From: Actinobacteria bacterium BACL4 MAG-120820-bin23
GTDB taxonomy: Bacteria; Actinomycetota; Actinomycetes; Nanopelagicales; Nanopelagicaceae
Reading direction: 5' to 3'
Assembly: GCA_001437855.1 (NCBI GenBank)
Contig: LIBD01000060.1
Coordinates: 1 to 5,298 of the forward strand
DNA: 5,298 nucleotides
How positions within the stretch are numbered: position 1 is the first letter of the stretch; each line of letters begins with the position of its first letter. Below, piece after piece: positions 1 through 4,856 of this stretch. Below the pieces are notes generated by a model, which was not told where the DNA came from, did no database searches, and was given only the letters and a program-made list of their open reading frames with translations. The position numbers were made by a program, and so were the translations under genes.

Positions 1-546
1 AGCAAATCAGCCAGGGGCGATTTAGGATCGGTCTTTAAGGTAAAGGCTAATAAAGTTGAGAAGATCTCATCTGGCCATAGAAACCAACAAGGTATTGTCT
101 TAATTGGTACAAATCTTTACATCTCAGAGCATGGACCACGGGGTGGGGATGAATTAAATTTAATAAAAAAGGGGGCAGATTACGGCTGGCCAACTGTTAC
201 CTATGGTGATAAGTACGGCTTTTTTGATTATGTAAAACCAAGTAGACCTGGCACACATGAAGGTTTTGAAAAACCTTTGTACTACTGGGTGCCATCGGTG
301 GCCCCAACTGAGTTAATTCAATTACCTACTAGCTCAACTTGGGGCAGCTGGTCTGAGCAATTAGTGATGGGCACATTAGCAAATCAAACTTTAATCTTTA
401 TCCAATTACTAGCTAAGCAAAGGGTGGGCGCGGTAGTAAGTGTGGATGTAGGGCAGCGAATTAGAGATTTAGAGGTAACAAGTACCGGAAGTATCTTGGC
501 CACCACCGATAGTGGCCAATTACTTTTAATAAATGCAGCAGAGTAA
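1..546 (+). CDS. PQQ-dependent sugar dehydrogenase-like protein (glucose/sorbosone dehydrogenase family), C-terminal part
   Basis: The frame is open from base 1 and ends in TAA at 544-546, giving the last 181 residues; the start lies outside the window. Visible family marks are SGHRNQQG (residues 24-31), the strongly diagnostic EHGPRGGDELN (43-53) followed by YGWP (61-64), then YYWVPSVAP (94-102) and a closing strand RIRDLEVTSTGSILATTD. This order is typical of the six-bladed beta-propeller glucose/sorbosone dehydrogenases (Asd/YliI type), which oxidise aldose sugars outside the cytoplasmic membrane using bound PQQ. A signal peptide would be in the missing part. Substrate cannot be told from this fragment. 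An in-frame ATG-type start inside (277) is not the real one, because the conserved motifs lie upstream of it. The gene ends 4 bp from the convergent heliorhodopsin gene, with no terminator between. Confidence 0.88.
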   Translation, partial: SKSARGDLGSVFKVKANKVEKISSGHRNQQGIVLIGTNLYISEHGPRGGDELNLIKKGADYGWPTVTYGDKYGFFDYVKPSRPGTHEGFEKPLYYWVPSVAPTELIQLPTSSTWGSWSEQLVMGTLANQTLIFIQLLAKQRVGAVVSVDVGQRIRDLEVTSTGSILATTDSGQLLLINAAE

Positions 547-550
547 AATC

Positions 551-1318
551 TTAGGCAGGTGGTATTAAAGTATTTGCAAAGATCTGCCAAGCAAGTGCTG
601 ATTTGGCAACTAAAGATAAGGTTATATAAGTTGCCTCACCTCTTAAGTAATTACTCCATTTGCCTACCTGCTTGTATTGTAAAAACTGCACTAAGGCAAA
701 GGAGTTAAAGAATAAGAAGATAGTTAGAACAATTACATAAACAAAGGCTGGCGCCTTAGTCTCACCCGCACCCCCAATACCAAAGACATAAAAGCAAAGG
801 GCAATCCAGGGCACAATTCCAGTTATGCAACCAAAGATATATGGCAACCAACCACTACTTCCTGGGTTCTCATACTTTTCTTGTAGCCAGCCAAATAAAA
901 TCATGGAGGCATTTACGCCAAAGATTGAGATGATGGCGGTGATATCAGCCACCCCAGTTACCTGAGCAATTAGCACAATCATTACCGATGAGCTAATTGA
1001 GTACTCAACCCATCTAAAGTAATTACGTTTTGCAAATAAACCAGTGGAGTATCTTGGATAAAACTTAGGGGAGGCGACAATAAAGTGGGCCAGAGCAGAT
1101 AGTCCTAAGAAGATTGCCACAGTAAAGCCAATTGGGGTATTAAATAACACAACTGGATCTGCGTATGTACTTCCGGGTGGGCCTGACATATAGGTAGCGG
1201 TGATTGGTAGTGAGAAATCACTACTTAAGGCCAAGACAGCGATCATCTGCGCTAGGTGTAATACACCAGCGTAGATATTGGTTTTGCGTAATCTTTCAAC
1301 AGTTAATGGTTTACTCAT
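551..1318 (-). CDS. Heliorhodopsin
   Basis: A 255-aa retinal-binding seven-helix membrane protein. Long stretches match the reference heliorhodopsin 48C12 as I recall it: FRWVEYSISSSVMIVLIAQ (101-119), IFGVNASMILFGWLQEKY (132-149), FNSFALVQFLQYK (204-216), KWSNYLRGE (220-228) and SLVAKSALAWQIF (235-247). The Schiff-base lysine is K239 and the counterion glutamate E105 (K241 and E107 in 48C12). The cavity histidines H21 and H78 correspond to H23 and H80, so alignment keeps a constant offset of two. Helices lie roughly at 15-33, 61-82, 100-121, 124-145, 158-180, 190-212 and 230-250. Heliorhodopsins sit inverted in the membrane (N-terminus inside) and, where tested, mostly do not pump ions; a sensory or regulatory role is proposed but unsettled. 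The ATG at 1318 is supported by a -10 box (TATGCT) exactly 6 nt upstream, implying leaderless mRNA. Length is normal and key residues are present. Confidence 0.97.
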   Translation of the reverse strand: MSKPLTVERLRKTNIYAGVLHLAQMIAVLALSSDFSLPITATYMSGPPGSTYADPVVLFNTPIGFTVAIFLGLSALAHFIVASPKFYPRYSTGLFAKRNYFRWVEYSISSSVMIVLIAQVTGVADITAIISIFGVNASMILFGWLQEKYENPGSSGWLPYIFGCITGIVPWIALCFYVFGIGGAGETKAPAFVYVIVLTIFLFFNSFALVQFLQYKQVGKWSNYLRGEATYITLSLVAKSALAWQIFANTLIPPA

Positions 1319-1324
1319 ATAAAG

Positions 1325-1330
1325 AGCATA
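1325..1330 (-). promoter_or_regulatory. Leaderless -10 box for heliorhodopsin
   Basis: On the minus strand TATGCT is followed by CTTTAT and then the ATG of the heliorhodopsin gene. The 6-nt spacing places transcription start at or next to the A of ATG. No clear -35 box is visible. It lies in a 47-bp divergent gap, 23 bp from the opposite -10 box of the DoxX-like gene. Confidence 0.65.
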
Positions 1331-1353
1331 CCCAGGAAAGCCTAAAATAAGTG

Positions 1354-1359
1354 TTTACT
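1354..1359 (+). promoter_or_regulatory. Leaderless -10 box for DoxX-like gene at 1366
   Basis: TTTACT is followed by TACCCC and ATG, giving the same 6-nt spacing as four other genes in the window. This decides for ATG at 1366 over the in-frame GTG at 1351, which lies upstream of the box. A second possible -10, TAAAAT at 1343-1348, would give a leader of about 11 nt. Confidence 0.55.
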
Positions 1360-1365
1360 TACCCC

Positions 1366-1791
1366 ATGGAGTTTATAAAAAGATTACTGCAATTAATCCT
1401 CGGTGCATTTTTAACCTCAGCTGGCCTTTCCCACTTAGGATCAAATCGGCAAGCCTTCCAAGCCCAGGTGCCTACCTGGCTACCAATCGATGCTGATTTT
1501 GTAGTTATCGCCTCTGGCCTAGTTGAGATTGCACTGGGTATTACTTTAATTACAACTGTATTTATCTTTACCAAATACCGTAAGGTGATTGGCCTAGCTG
1601 CTGCCATATTTTTTATTTTAATCTTTCCTGGAAATATAAATCAATATGTAAATGGCATCGATGCCTTTGGCTTAGATACTGATCAAAAGCGATTAATCAG
1701 ATTATTCTTCCAGCCCCTACTTGTGCTTTGGGCGCTCTGGGCAAGTGATGGGGTTAAATACTTTTCAAAATTTAGGAGAAAGAGTAGTTAA
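1366..1791 (+). CDS. DoxX-like small membrane protein
   Basis: A 141-aa, four-helix membrane protein. The N-terminal part reads LGAFLTSAGLSHLG (11-24), then FQAQVPTWLP (31-40) and VVIASGLVEIALGI (46-59); this helix-plus-QVPxW-plus-SGxxEIxLG arrangement is typical of DoxX-like proteins found widely in bacteria. Helices lie roughly at 7-25, 44-66, 73-91 and 112-132, and the C-terminus is basic (KFRRKSS). The biochemical role of this branch is unknown; DoxX of Mycobacterium tuberculosis has been reported to join superoxide dismutase and a thiosulfate sulfurtransferase-like protein in a membrane redox complex, but transfer of that role is inference. ATG at 1366 is chosen over GTG at 1351 because a -10 box ends 6 nt before it. 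It is divergent from heliorhodopsin, and its last 20 bp overlap the end of the convergent gene. Confidence 0.85.
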   Translation: MEFIKRLLQLILGAFLTSAGLSHLGSNRQAFQAQVPTWLPIDADFVVIASGLVEIALGITLITTVFIFTKYRKVIGLAAAIFFILIFPGNINQYVNGIDAFGLDTDQKRLIRLFFQPLLVLWALWASDGVKYFSKFRRKSS

Positions 1792-2563
1792 TTTTTACAG
1801 CTAAGTGCTGCGCCATCTGCTCTACCGTTAACTTATCTGATGGCTTAAAGCTGCTACTACAAACTACACACCGCATTTGCCACTGCCACCAAGTGGTATC
1901 TTCATAACCTAATCTATAGGTAGTAACAAATACCTTGGCCGGCAGTACTCGACATCGCATACATCTACTAGGTGTAATTAACTGATTTACAACCTGGCTC
2001 TCTGCTCTAAAGCCATTTTTATAGGTAAAGCCTAAGCCAAATAAATCTACATCTAATAAAAATGCACCTGGATTAATTGATAACTCAAATTGGGCATCAG
2101 TAAACTCTTTGTAGGCATAAAAGCCACACTCACACTCTGCCACCGGTGGGATATGTTCTGGATTCTCACTACACACAGCTTGAGCATCAGATAGATACCT
2201 ATCCCCAGTTAAGCCAGTTAAGGTGGGGGATCTACCAGTTACCATCGCCAACTTATAGCCATGCATAATTTGTGAGGGCAGATCAAAGGCATCTTGGTAG
2301 GTTAAATTAGATTGCTTTTCTTTATTGGCAGCACTCTCTAAATCACCTAATCTGCCAACTACTAAAAATGCAATAATAAATCCCAGCGGCACCAGAGATA
2401 TAAATAGGTAGAGTGCGGTAATTACTATCTGTTGTGGGATTGGGCCATCATCGGTTTCAGAGAAGCCACCTAATAAATAGCCCAAGGCAAGTGCGGATAG
2501 GGCAATTACTGGGTATCTTCTTACCCATTTAATTAACCGCTGCCGCTGGCTATTAACACTCAT
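1772..2563 (-). CDS. Two-TM membrane protein with a Cys-rich, probably zinc-binding C-terminal domain
   Basis: A 263-aa protein I cannot assign to a named family. Residues 17-33 and 46-69 are hydrophobic helices joined by an acidic loop (SETDDGPIP). The remaining ~190 residues should lie on the cytoplasmic side, given the basic N-terminus (RQRLIKWVRR). Within it, C144 and C146 form PVAECECGFYAYK, a C-x-CG-(F/I)YA signature I associate with uncharacterised actinobacterial proteins. C201-x2-C204 and C232-x2-C235 resemble the two knuckles of a zinc ribbon, separated by about 27 residues. C131 is isolated. Three Trp lie just before the last CxxC (WWQWQMRCVVC). The ATG at 2563 follows TAGCCT by exactly 6 nt, so the mRNA is probably leaderless. 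The gene overlaps the end of the opposing DoxX-like gene by 20 bp. Zinc binding is inferred from Cys spacing only. Confidence 0.75.
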   Translation of the reverse strand: MSVNSQRQRLIKWVRRYPVIALSALALGYLLGGFSETDDGPIPQQIVITALYLFISLVPLGFIIAFLVVGRLGDLESAANKEKQSNLTYQDAFDLPSQIMHGYKLAMVTGRSPTLTGLTGDRYLSDAQAVCSENPEHIPPVAECECGFYAYKEFTDAQFELSINPGAFLLDVDLFGLGFTYKNGFRAESQVVNQLITPSRCMRCRVLPAKVFVTTYRLGYEDTTWWQWQMRCVVCSSSFKPSDKLTVEQMAQHLAVKINYSFS

Positions 2564-2569
2564 CCCTAA

Positions 2570-2575
2570 AGGCTA
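2570..2575 (-). promoter_or_regulatory. Leaderless -10 box for the Cys-rich membrane protein
   Basis: Minus strand TAGCCT, then TTAGGG, then ATG at 2563. The spacing of 6 nt matches the other leaderless genes in the window and supports the start codon chosen. Confidence 0.6.
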
Positions 2576-2600
2576 GACCTAAAAGCAAAAAGTTAAAGAG

Positions 2601-2634
2601 CTCACCCTTAGTAGAGATTTTTTTTCAAGGTGAG
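2601..2634. repeat. Imperfect inverted repeat with T-run in the loop
   Basis: CTCACC at 2601-2606 pairs with GGTGAG at 2629-2634, extendable by TT/AA across a one-base bulge. The loop contains a run of eight T at 2618-2625. It lies in the 165-bp gap between the divergent genes at 2563 and 2729. The T-run is inside the loop, not after the stem, so this is not a standard terminator. An operator or leader structure is possible; function is unknown. Confidence 0.3.
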
Positions 2635-2715
2635 GGTGTGTGGCAGTTAATACTTTTATCTAGTGATTTATCAGGTGGTAAGTAATAAGGTAGGCACATC
2701 AGAGTTAAGCAAGTT

Positions 2716-2723
2716 AAGGGGAG
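2716..2723 (+). promoter_or_regulatory. Strong Shine-Dalgarno before the 34-codon ORF
   Basis: AAGGGGAG ends 5 nt before the ATG at 2729. Most starts here look leaderless, so a good ribosome binding site is the main sign that this very short ORF is translated, and it implies a real 5' leader. The transcription start cannot be fixed: TAATAC (2648-2653) and TTATCT (2656-2661) are both weak -10 candidates. Confidence 0.6.
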
Positions 2724-2728
2724 ATTAG

Positions 2729-2833
2729 ATGGCTGAGATCGGTGAGCCAGATCGAGTTGTTAGGCGAGAGCGAGATCCGGTAATTACCCCAGCACTTCCG
2801 ATACCAACACCAGAGCTTGAGCCAGCCAAATAA
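2729..2833 (+). CDS. 34-aa Pro/Glu-rich leader peptide or small protein
   Basis: The frame ATG-GCT-GAG starts at 2729 and stops with TAA at 2831-2833. The product starts MAEIGEPDRVVRRERDPVI and continues into a Pro/Glu-rich tail, TPALPIPTPELEPAK: a charged, proline-rich peptide with no hydrophobic helix and no recognised domain. Translation is supported by AAGGGGAG 5 nt upstream, a better ribosome site than the following gene has. The ORF overlaps by 17 bp the TTG start (2817) of the downstream DoxX family gene, and its stop is one base before a second in-frame TTG (2835). The layout therefore suggests translational coupling, with this peptide acting as partner or as leader. I do not recognise a family. 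The peptide has no arginine, histidine or other attenuator-like codon run that would mark a classical attenuation leader. Confidence 0.6.
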   Translation: MAEIGEPDRVVRRERDPVITPALPIPTPELEPAK

Positions 2834-3302
2834 TTTGAAAAACTTACGGGATTTTAAAAACTTTAATCTAAAGGAGTTTGACTCACTTCTAATTGAGAGA
2901 TTAAATAATTGGTCACTGCCAGTACTTAGAGTCTCACTGGGTATTATTTTTATCTGGTTTGGCGCGCTTAAGCCATTTGGTGATTCACCCGCGAATGAGG
3001 TTATTACTAAAACCATCTACTGGTTTGATCCAGATATCTTTATTCCAATTCTTGGCTTTTGGGAGATATTAATTGGTATCTGCCTGCTCTATACCCCACT
3101 AATTAGAGTTGGCTTATTTTTACTAGCTCTGCAAATGCCCGGCACATTCTTGCCCTTGGTATTACGCCCGGAGATCTGCTTTATCGATGCCCCCTTTAAC
3201 CTAACGCTAGAGGGGCAATACATAATTAAGAACTTAGTTTTAATTGGCGCAGCCATGGTGGTCGGTGGCAAATTAGCACCGATTAAACGGGTAGAAAATT
3301 AA
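2817..3302 (+). CDS. DoxX family membrane protein
   Basis: Up to 161 aa, starting with a ~30-residue polar N-terminus and followed by a four-helix core. Family features are LPVLRVSLGIIFIWFGALKPF (34-54), FWEILIGICLLYTPLIRVGL (81-100), LQMPGTFLPLVLRPE (105-119) and LEGQYIIKNLVLIGAAMVVGG (131-151). The xLExQYxxKNLVL ending and the ALQMxGTFxPLVL helix are typical of DoxX/YkgB-like quinol oxidase-subunit-related proteins of unknown function. Helices lie roughly at 33-51, 74-92, 95-115 and 135-151. No ATG or GTG is available: starts are TTG 2817, overlapping the small upstream ORF by 17 bp, or TTG 2835, one base after its stop. Neither has its own good ribosome site, so expression probably depends on coupling. 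It differs from the other DoxX-like protein at 1366 and is not a recent duplicate. It ends 11 bp from the convergent zinc-ribbon gene. Confidence 0.85.
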   Translation: MSQPNNLKNLRDFKNFNLKEFDSLLIERLNNWSLPVLRVSLGIIFIWFGALKPFGDSPANEVITKTIYWFDPDIFIPILGFWEILIGICLLYTPLIRVGLFLLALQMPGTFLPLVLRPEICFIDAPFNLTLEGQYIIKNLVLIGAAMVVGGKLAPIKRVEN

Positions 3303-3313
3303 ATTACTCATCT

Positions 3314-3484
3314 CTACCAACTACTCTCACAGTTAGTACATTTATATAGTGGATCACGCCCGGTAACACAACAGCCACCAACTTCAAACTTATCAAAATC
3401 AAAGTTTTCAACATCGGGAAAGCCATAGGCGATCTTTTTTACCTGGGTGGAATTACAGGCTGGGCAGATTAGGCGAGTTCTCAT
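3314..3484 (-). CDS. Small zinc-ribbon protein (56 aa)
   Basis: A 56-aa cytoplasmic protein with the order C7-PA-C10, KKIAYGFPDVENF (16-28), GGCC (36-39) and a final C49-TN-C52 before a terminal SW. This is the layout of a widespread family of roughly 60-residue bacterial proteins with a CPxC knuckle, a YG(L/F)P segment, a VxGGCxxxG turn and a CxxCxxxW end. I recognise the pattern but no function is established. C7/C10 with C49/C52 probably bind one zinc; C38/C39 may take part. The ATG at 3484 is preferred to the TTG at 3505 because family members begin a few residues before CPxC and because TACTTT (minus strand, 3496-3501) lies 11 nt upstream, giving a leader of only about 5 nt. It is divergent from the DUF805 gene across 72 bp. 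Confidence 0.82.
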   Translation of the reverse strand: MRTRLICPACNSTQVKKIAYGFPDVENFDFDKFEVGGCCVTGRDPLYKCTNCESSW

Positions 3485-3544
3485 TGGTAGGGAAAAAAGT
3501 AGCAACTACCACTGACAGTTTGGTAAAGAGTGCGTCAAGGTGAG

Positions 3545-3550
3545 TATCTT
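3545..3550 (+). promoter_or_regulatory. Leaderless -10 box for DUF805 gene
   Basis: TATCTT, then TACCCC, then ATG at 3557. The stretch TTACCCCATGGAG is identical to that at the DoxX-like start at 1366. The box fixes the start at 3557 and excludes the in-frame upstream candidate at 3530, which lies before the box. Confidence 0.65.
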
Positions 3551-3556
3551 TACCCC

Positions 3557-3877
3557 ATGGAGAACAATCAATCACCCAGTAATCAATTCCCAATTGTTGA
3601 GGCAACTAGGGATGGCTTTATTAGATTTGCCGATTTCTCTGGGGTCTCAACTAGAGCTCAGTACTGGTACTTCGTCCTATCTACCACCATTGCAACGGTA
3701 ATTGCCCAAATTGCTTTTGGAGATTTTGGCGGCAATGTAGTTTCATTTATTACCCTCATCCCCACAATCGCAGTTGCCGTCAGAAGGATGCATGATGTGG
3801 GCAAGAGTGGTTGGTTTATCTTAGTTCCCATCTATAACCTGGTTTTAGCGGTTTCCCCAAGTACGCCAAGAATATAA
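3557..3877 (+). CDS. DUF805 family membrane protein with short C-terminus
   Basis: A 106-aa inner-membrane protein. DUF805 marks are the opening FADFSGVSTRAQYWYFVL (24-41), where xSRxxYWxF is the family signature, and IPTIAVAVRRMHDVGKSGW (68-86), the conserved Px(I/L)AVxxRRxHDxGxSGW loop, followed by the last helix FILVPIYNLVLAV (87-99). Helices lie roughly at 36-54, 60-75 and 86-100. The function of DUF805 proteins is unknown. The usual C-terminal tail (P-x-(P/G)-x-N-x-YG) is missing: the chain ends SPSTPRI right where this tail should begin. None of the other forward frames restores a clear NxYG, so this looks like natural shortening rather than a sequencing frameshift, although that cannot be excluded. 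The start at 3557 is set by a -10 box 6 nt upstream. Confidence 0.85.
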   Translation: MENNQSPSNQFPIVEATRDGFIRFADFSGVSTRAQYWYFVLSTTIATVIAQIAFGDFGGNVVSFITLIPTIAVAVRRMHDVGKSGWFILVPIYNLVLAVSPSTPRI

Positions 3878-3914
3878 CCGGCTGGTTGTCACTACCTACT
3901 GTTACCTTCCTACC

Positions 3915-3920
3915 TAATAT
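3915..3920 (+). promoter_or_regulatory. Possible -10 box for the gene at 3947
   Basis: TAATAT lies 26 nt before the ATG, giving a leader of roughly 20 nt that contains the Shine-Dalgarno. TTGTCA at 3886-3891 resembles a -35 box but is 23 bp away, which is too far, so the assignment rests on the -10 alone. Confidence 0.4.
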
Positions 3921-3933
3921 CGTAAGTACTTTT

Positions 3934-3941
3934 AGGGGGAG
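3934..3941 (+). promoter_or_regulatory. Shine-Dalgarno for the gene at 3947
   Basis: AGGGGGAG ends 5 nt before the ATG. Together with the site at 2716 it shows that this genome mixes ribosome-binding-site starts with leaderless ones. Confidence 0.65.
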
Positions 3942-3946
3942 TAGAT

Positions 3947-4357
3947 ATGTTGGAGTTTTTACTACTATTTGTTTTCTTTTACTGGGTATTTTCTAGATTT
4001 GATAAGAAACGAAAAAAGCGCAAGCTATTTAAACCCTCATTAGATCAGGAGCTGGCCGAGTTAATTCAGGCCGAGGATAACTCAACTGGAATTGCACTCT
4101 CAGTCAAACAATACCTACTAGATGTATTAGATGATGATAAAAATGATCGAGAGAAGTACTCAGATGCTCGTCTTGCTCAAGGTCAGTTGATCTTAGATAA
4201 GGCAGGATCCTCCGCCCTCTACTTCATGGCAGATATCGCCACCCAACTATCAATTGTGGCAAGTGCTCAAATAAATGGCATTCCAAACAATGTTGAAGCA
4301 GAGCTACGCGGGGCAGCCACACCCGAAAACATAATAAATAAGGTGATAAAGATCTGA
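3947..4357 (+). CDS. N-terminally anchored protein of unknown function
   Basis: A 136-aa protein I do not recognise. Residues 1-16 (MLEFLLLFVFFYWVFS) form one hydrophobic helix, directly followed by a strongly basic stretch KKRKKRK (20-26), so the remaining 110 residues should be cytoplasmic. That domain is polar and looks helical, with an acidic patch LDDDKND (61-67), ARLAQGQLILDKAGSSALYFMADIATQLSIVAS (75-107) and a C-terminus ending NIINKVIKI. No cysteine or histidine is present, so metal binding or Cys chemistry is unlikely. The start is well supported by AGGGGGAG 5 nt upstream. It stands alone: the DUF805 gene ends 69 bp before it, and the opposing hicB copy begins 11 bp after its stop. 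Coding character is convincing, function is not inferable. Confidence 0.75.
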   Translation: MLEFLLLFVFFYWVFSRFDKKRKKRKLFKPSLDQELAELIQAEDNSTGIALSVKQYLLDVLDDDKNDREKYSDARLAQGQLILDKAGSSALYFMADIATQLSIVASAQINGIPNNVEAELRGAATPENIINKVIKI

Positions 4358-4368
4358 GCTTTATTTAA

Positions 4369-4593
4369 TTACTCAAGCTCCTCGATTGAAATTATTTTCT
4401 CAGTAAACTCAATCTCTTGCTCAACTCCTTCAGCCGCTAAGGTAAATTTAATTGCATCAAAGGCATTTGCTCGCACCACACTGATATCTGGATCTGCATA
4501 TCCAACTAAACCAGCCTCATCACAATCAACCTCCCAATTATTACCATCCTTATAAAACCTAACTTCAACCTTTACTTTATTTTGTGTACTAAT
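4369..4593 (-). CDS. Second HicB-like antitoxin copy without a standard start codon
   Basis: The minus-strand frame runs from ATT (4593) to TAA (4369-4371), 74 aa, with no internal stop. From VEVRFY onward it aligns without gaps to the neighbouring HicB-like protein; I count 35 identities in 66 positions. Shared blocks include VEV, GL.GY, VR.N.FDAIKFTL and IEF.EKII. There is no ATG, GTG or TTG before the middle of the domain, so automatic callers would miss it. Two readings fit: translation from ATT, with AAGGGAG 6 nt upstream, or a pseudogene that lost its start. An intact frame with many conservative changes favours function. Just upstream is a leftover of the hicA 3' end (YKLVHKIK-stop in the matching frame), showing tandem duplication of hicA-tail plus hicB. 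The frame is also continuous with the first hicB across its stop codon, with 14 codons between. Confidence 0.6.
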   Translation of the reverse strand: MSTQNKVKVEVRFYKDGNNWEVDCDEAGLVGYADPDISVVRANAFDAIKFTLAAEGVEQEIEFTEKIISIEELE

Positions 4594-4599
4594 TTGTAT
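4582..4599 (-). repeat. 18-bp direct repeat, copy B, at the second hicB start region
   Basis: Minus strand ATACAAATTAGTACACAA is identical to 4867-4884 at 285-bp spacing. Similarity continues through AT and AAGTAA with two mismatches. It contains the candidate ATT start and follows AAGGGAG (4600-4606). It also encodes the remnant of the HicA C-terminus. Confidence 0.85.
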
Positions 4600-4635
4600 C
4601 TCCCTTAAATAGAAAGCATCATATTTCTGTCGGAT

Positions 4636-4839
4636 TTATTGCTCTCTAGGATCGATCTCAATAATTTTTTCAGAAAATTCAATTGGATTGTTCACGCCCT
4701 CTGTCTCAAGGGTAAATTTGATTGCGTCAAAAACATTTTCTCTAACGATATTTAGGTCTACATTGCCATACCCGGCTAAACCGACCTCCTCACACTCGGC
4801 ATCCCAAACCCCATTAATTTGAAAAAAACTCACCTCCAC
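4636..4839 (-). CDS. hicB: HicB-like antitoxin
   Basis: A 67-aa protein (GTG at 4839) with the HicB partial RNase H-like fold: strand VEVSFFQINGVWDAECEEVG, then GYGNVDLNIVRENVFDAIKFTLE, where the small GYG-x-D-turn and the helix of the AxEN..DAI type are usual for HicB/UPF0150 antitoxins. These bind and neutralise the cognate HicA RNase. No C-terminal ribbon-helix-helix or HTH DNA-binding domain is present, so this is a short type. It follows the toxin gene on the same strand; GTG lies 17 nt after the hicA stop and has no Shine-Dalgarno. An upstream ATT at 4878 is in frame, adds 13 residues (ISTQDQVRAKPLI), overlaps hicA and has AGGAGG seven bases upstream, so the real protein may be 80 aa. 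The assignment rests on fold-like pattern plus pairing with hicA. Confidence 0.75.
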   Translation of the reverse strand: MEVSFFQINGVWDAECEEVGLAGYGNVDLNIVRENVFDAIKFTLETEGVNNPIEFSEKIIEIDPREQ

Positions 4840-4856
4840 AATTAATGGCTTTGCTC

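Noticed and set aside
384..590. Minus-strand 68-codon open frame
   Set aside because: It is antisense to the PQQ dehydrogenase end and to the heliorhodopsin end in another frame; no recognisable protein features.
1351..1365. GTG start for the DoxX-like gene
   Set aside because: It precedes the -10 box that fits the leaderless pattern, and the residues it adds (FTYP) are not family-like.
1359..1607. Minus-strand 82-codon open frame
   Set aside because: It lies entirely antisense to the DoxX-like gene, whose protein pattern is clearly real.
2564..2728. tRNA, riboswitch or small RNA in the 165-bp gap
   Set aside because: No cloverleaf or known riboswitch core is visible; only the weak inverted repeat at 2601-2634 stands out.
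2714..3016. Minus-strand 100-codon open frame
   Set aside because: It is antisense to the small ORF and the DoxX gene; composition is Ser/Arg/Trp-rich without a domain.
3089..3271. Minus-strand 60-codon open frame
   Set aside because: It is antisense to the helices of the DoxX protein at 2817-3302.
4356..4380. Hairpin GAGCTT...AAGCTC as a terminator between convergent genes
   Set aside because: The stem is only 6 bp with a 13-nt loop, and no T-run follows on either strand.
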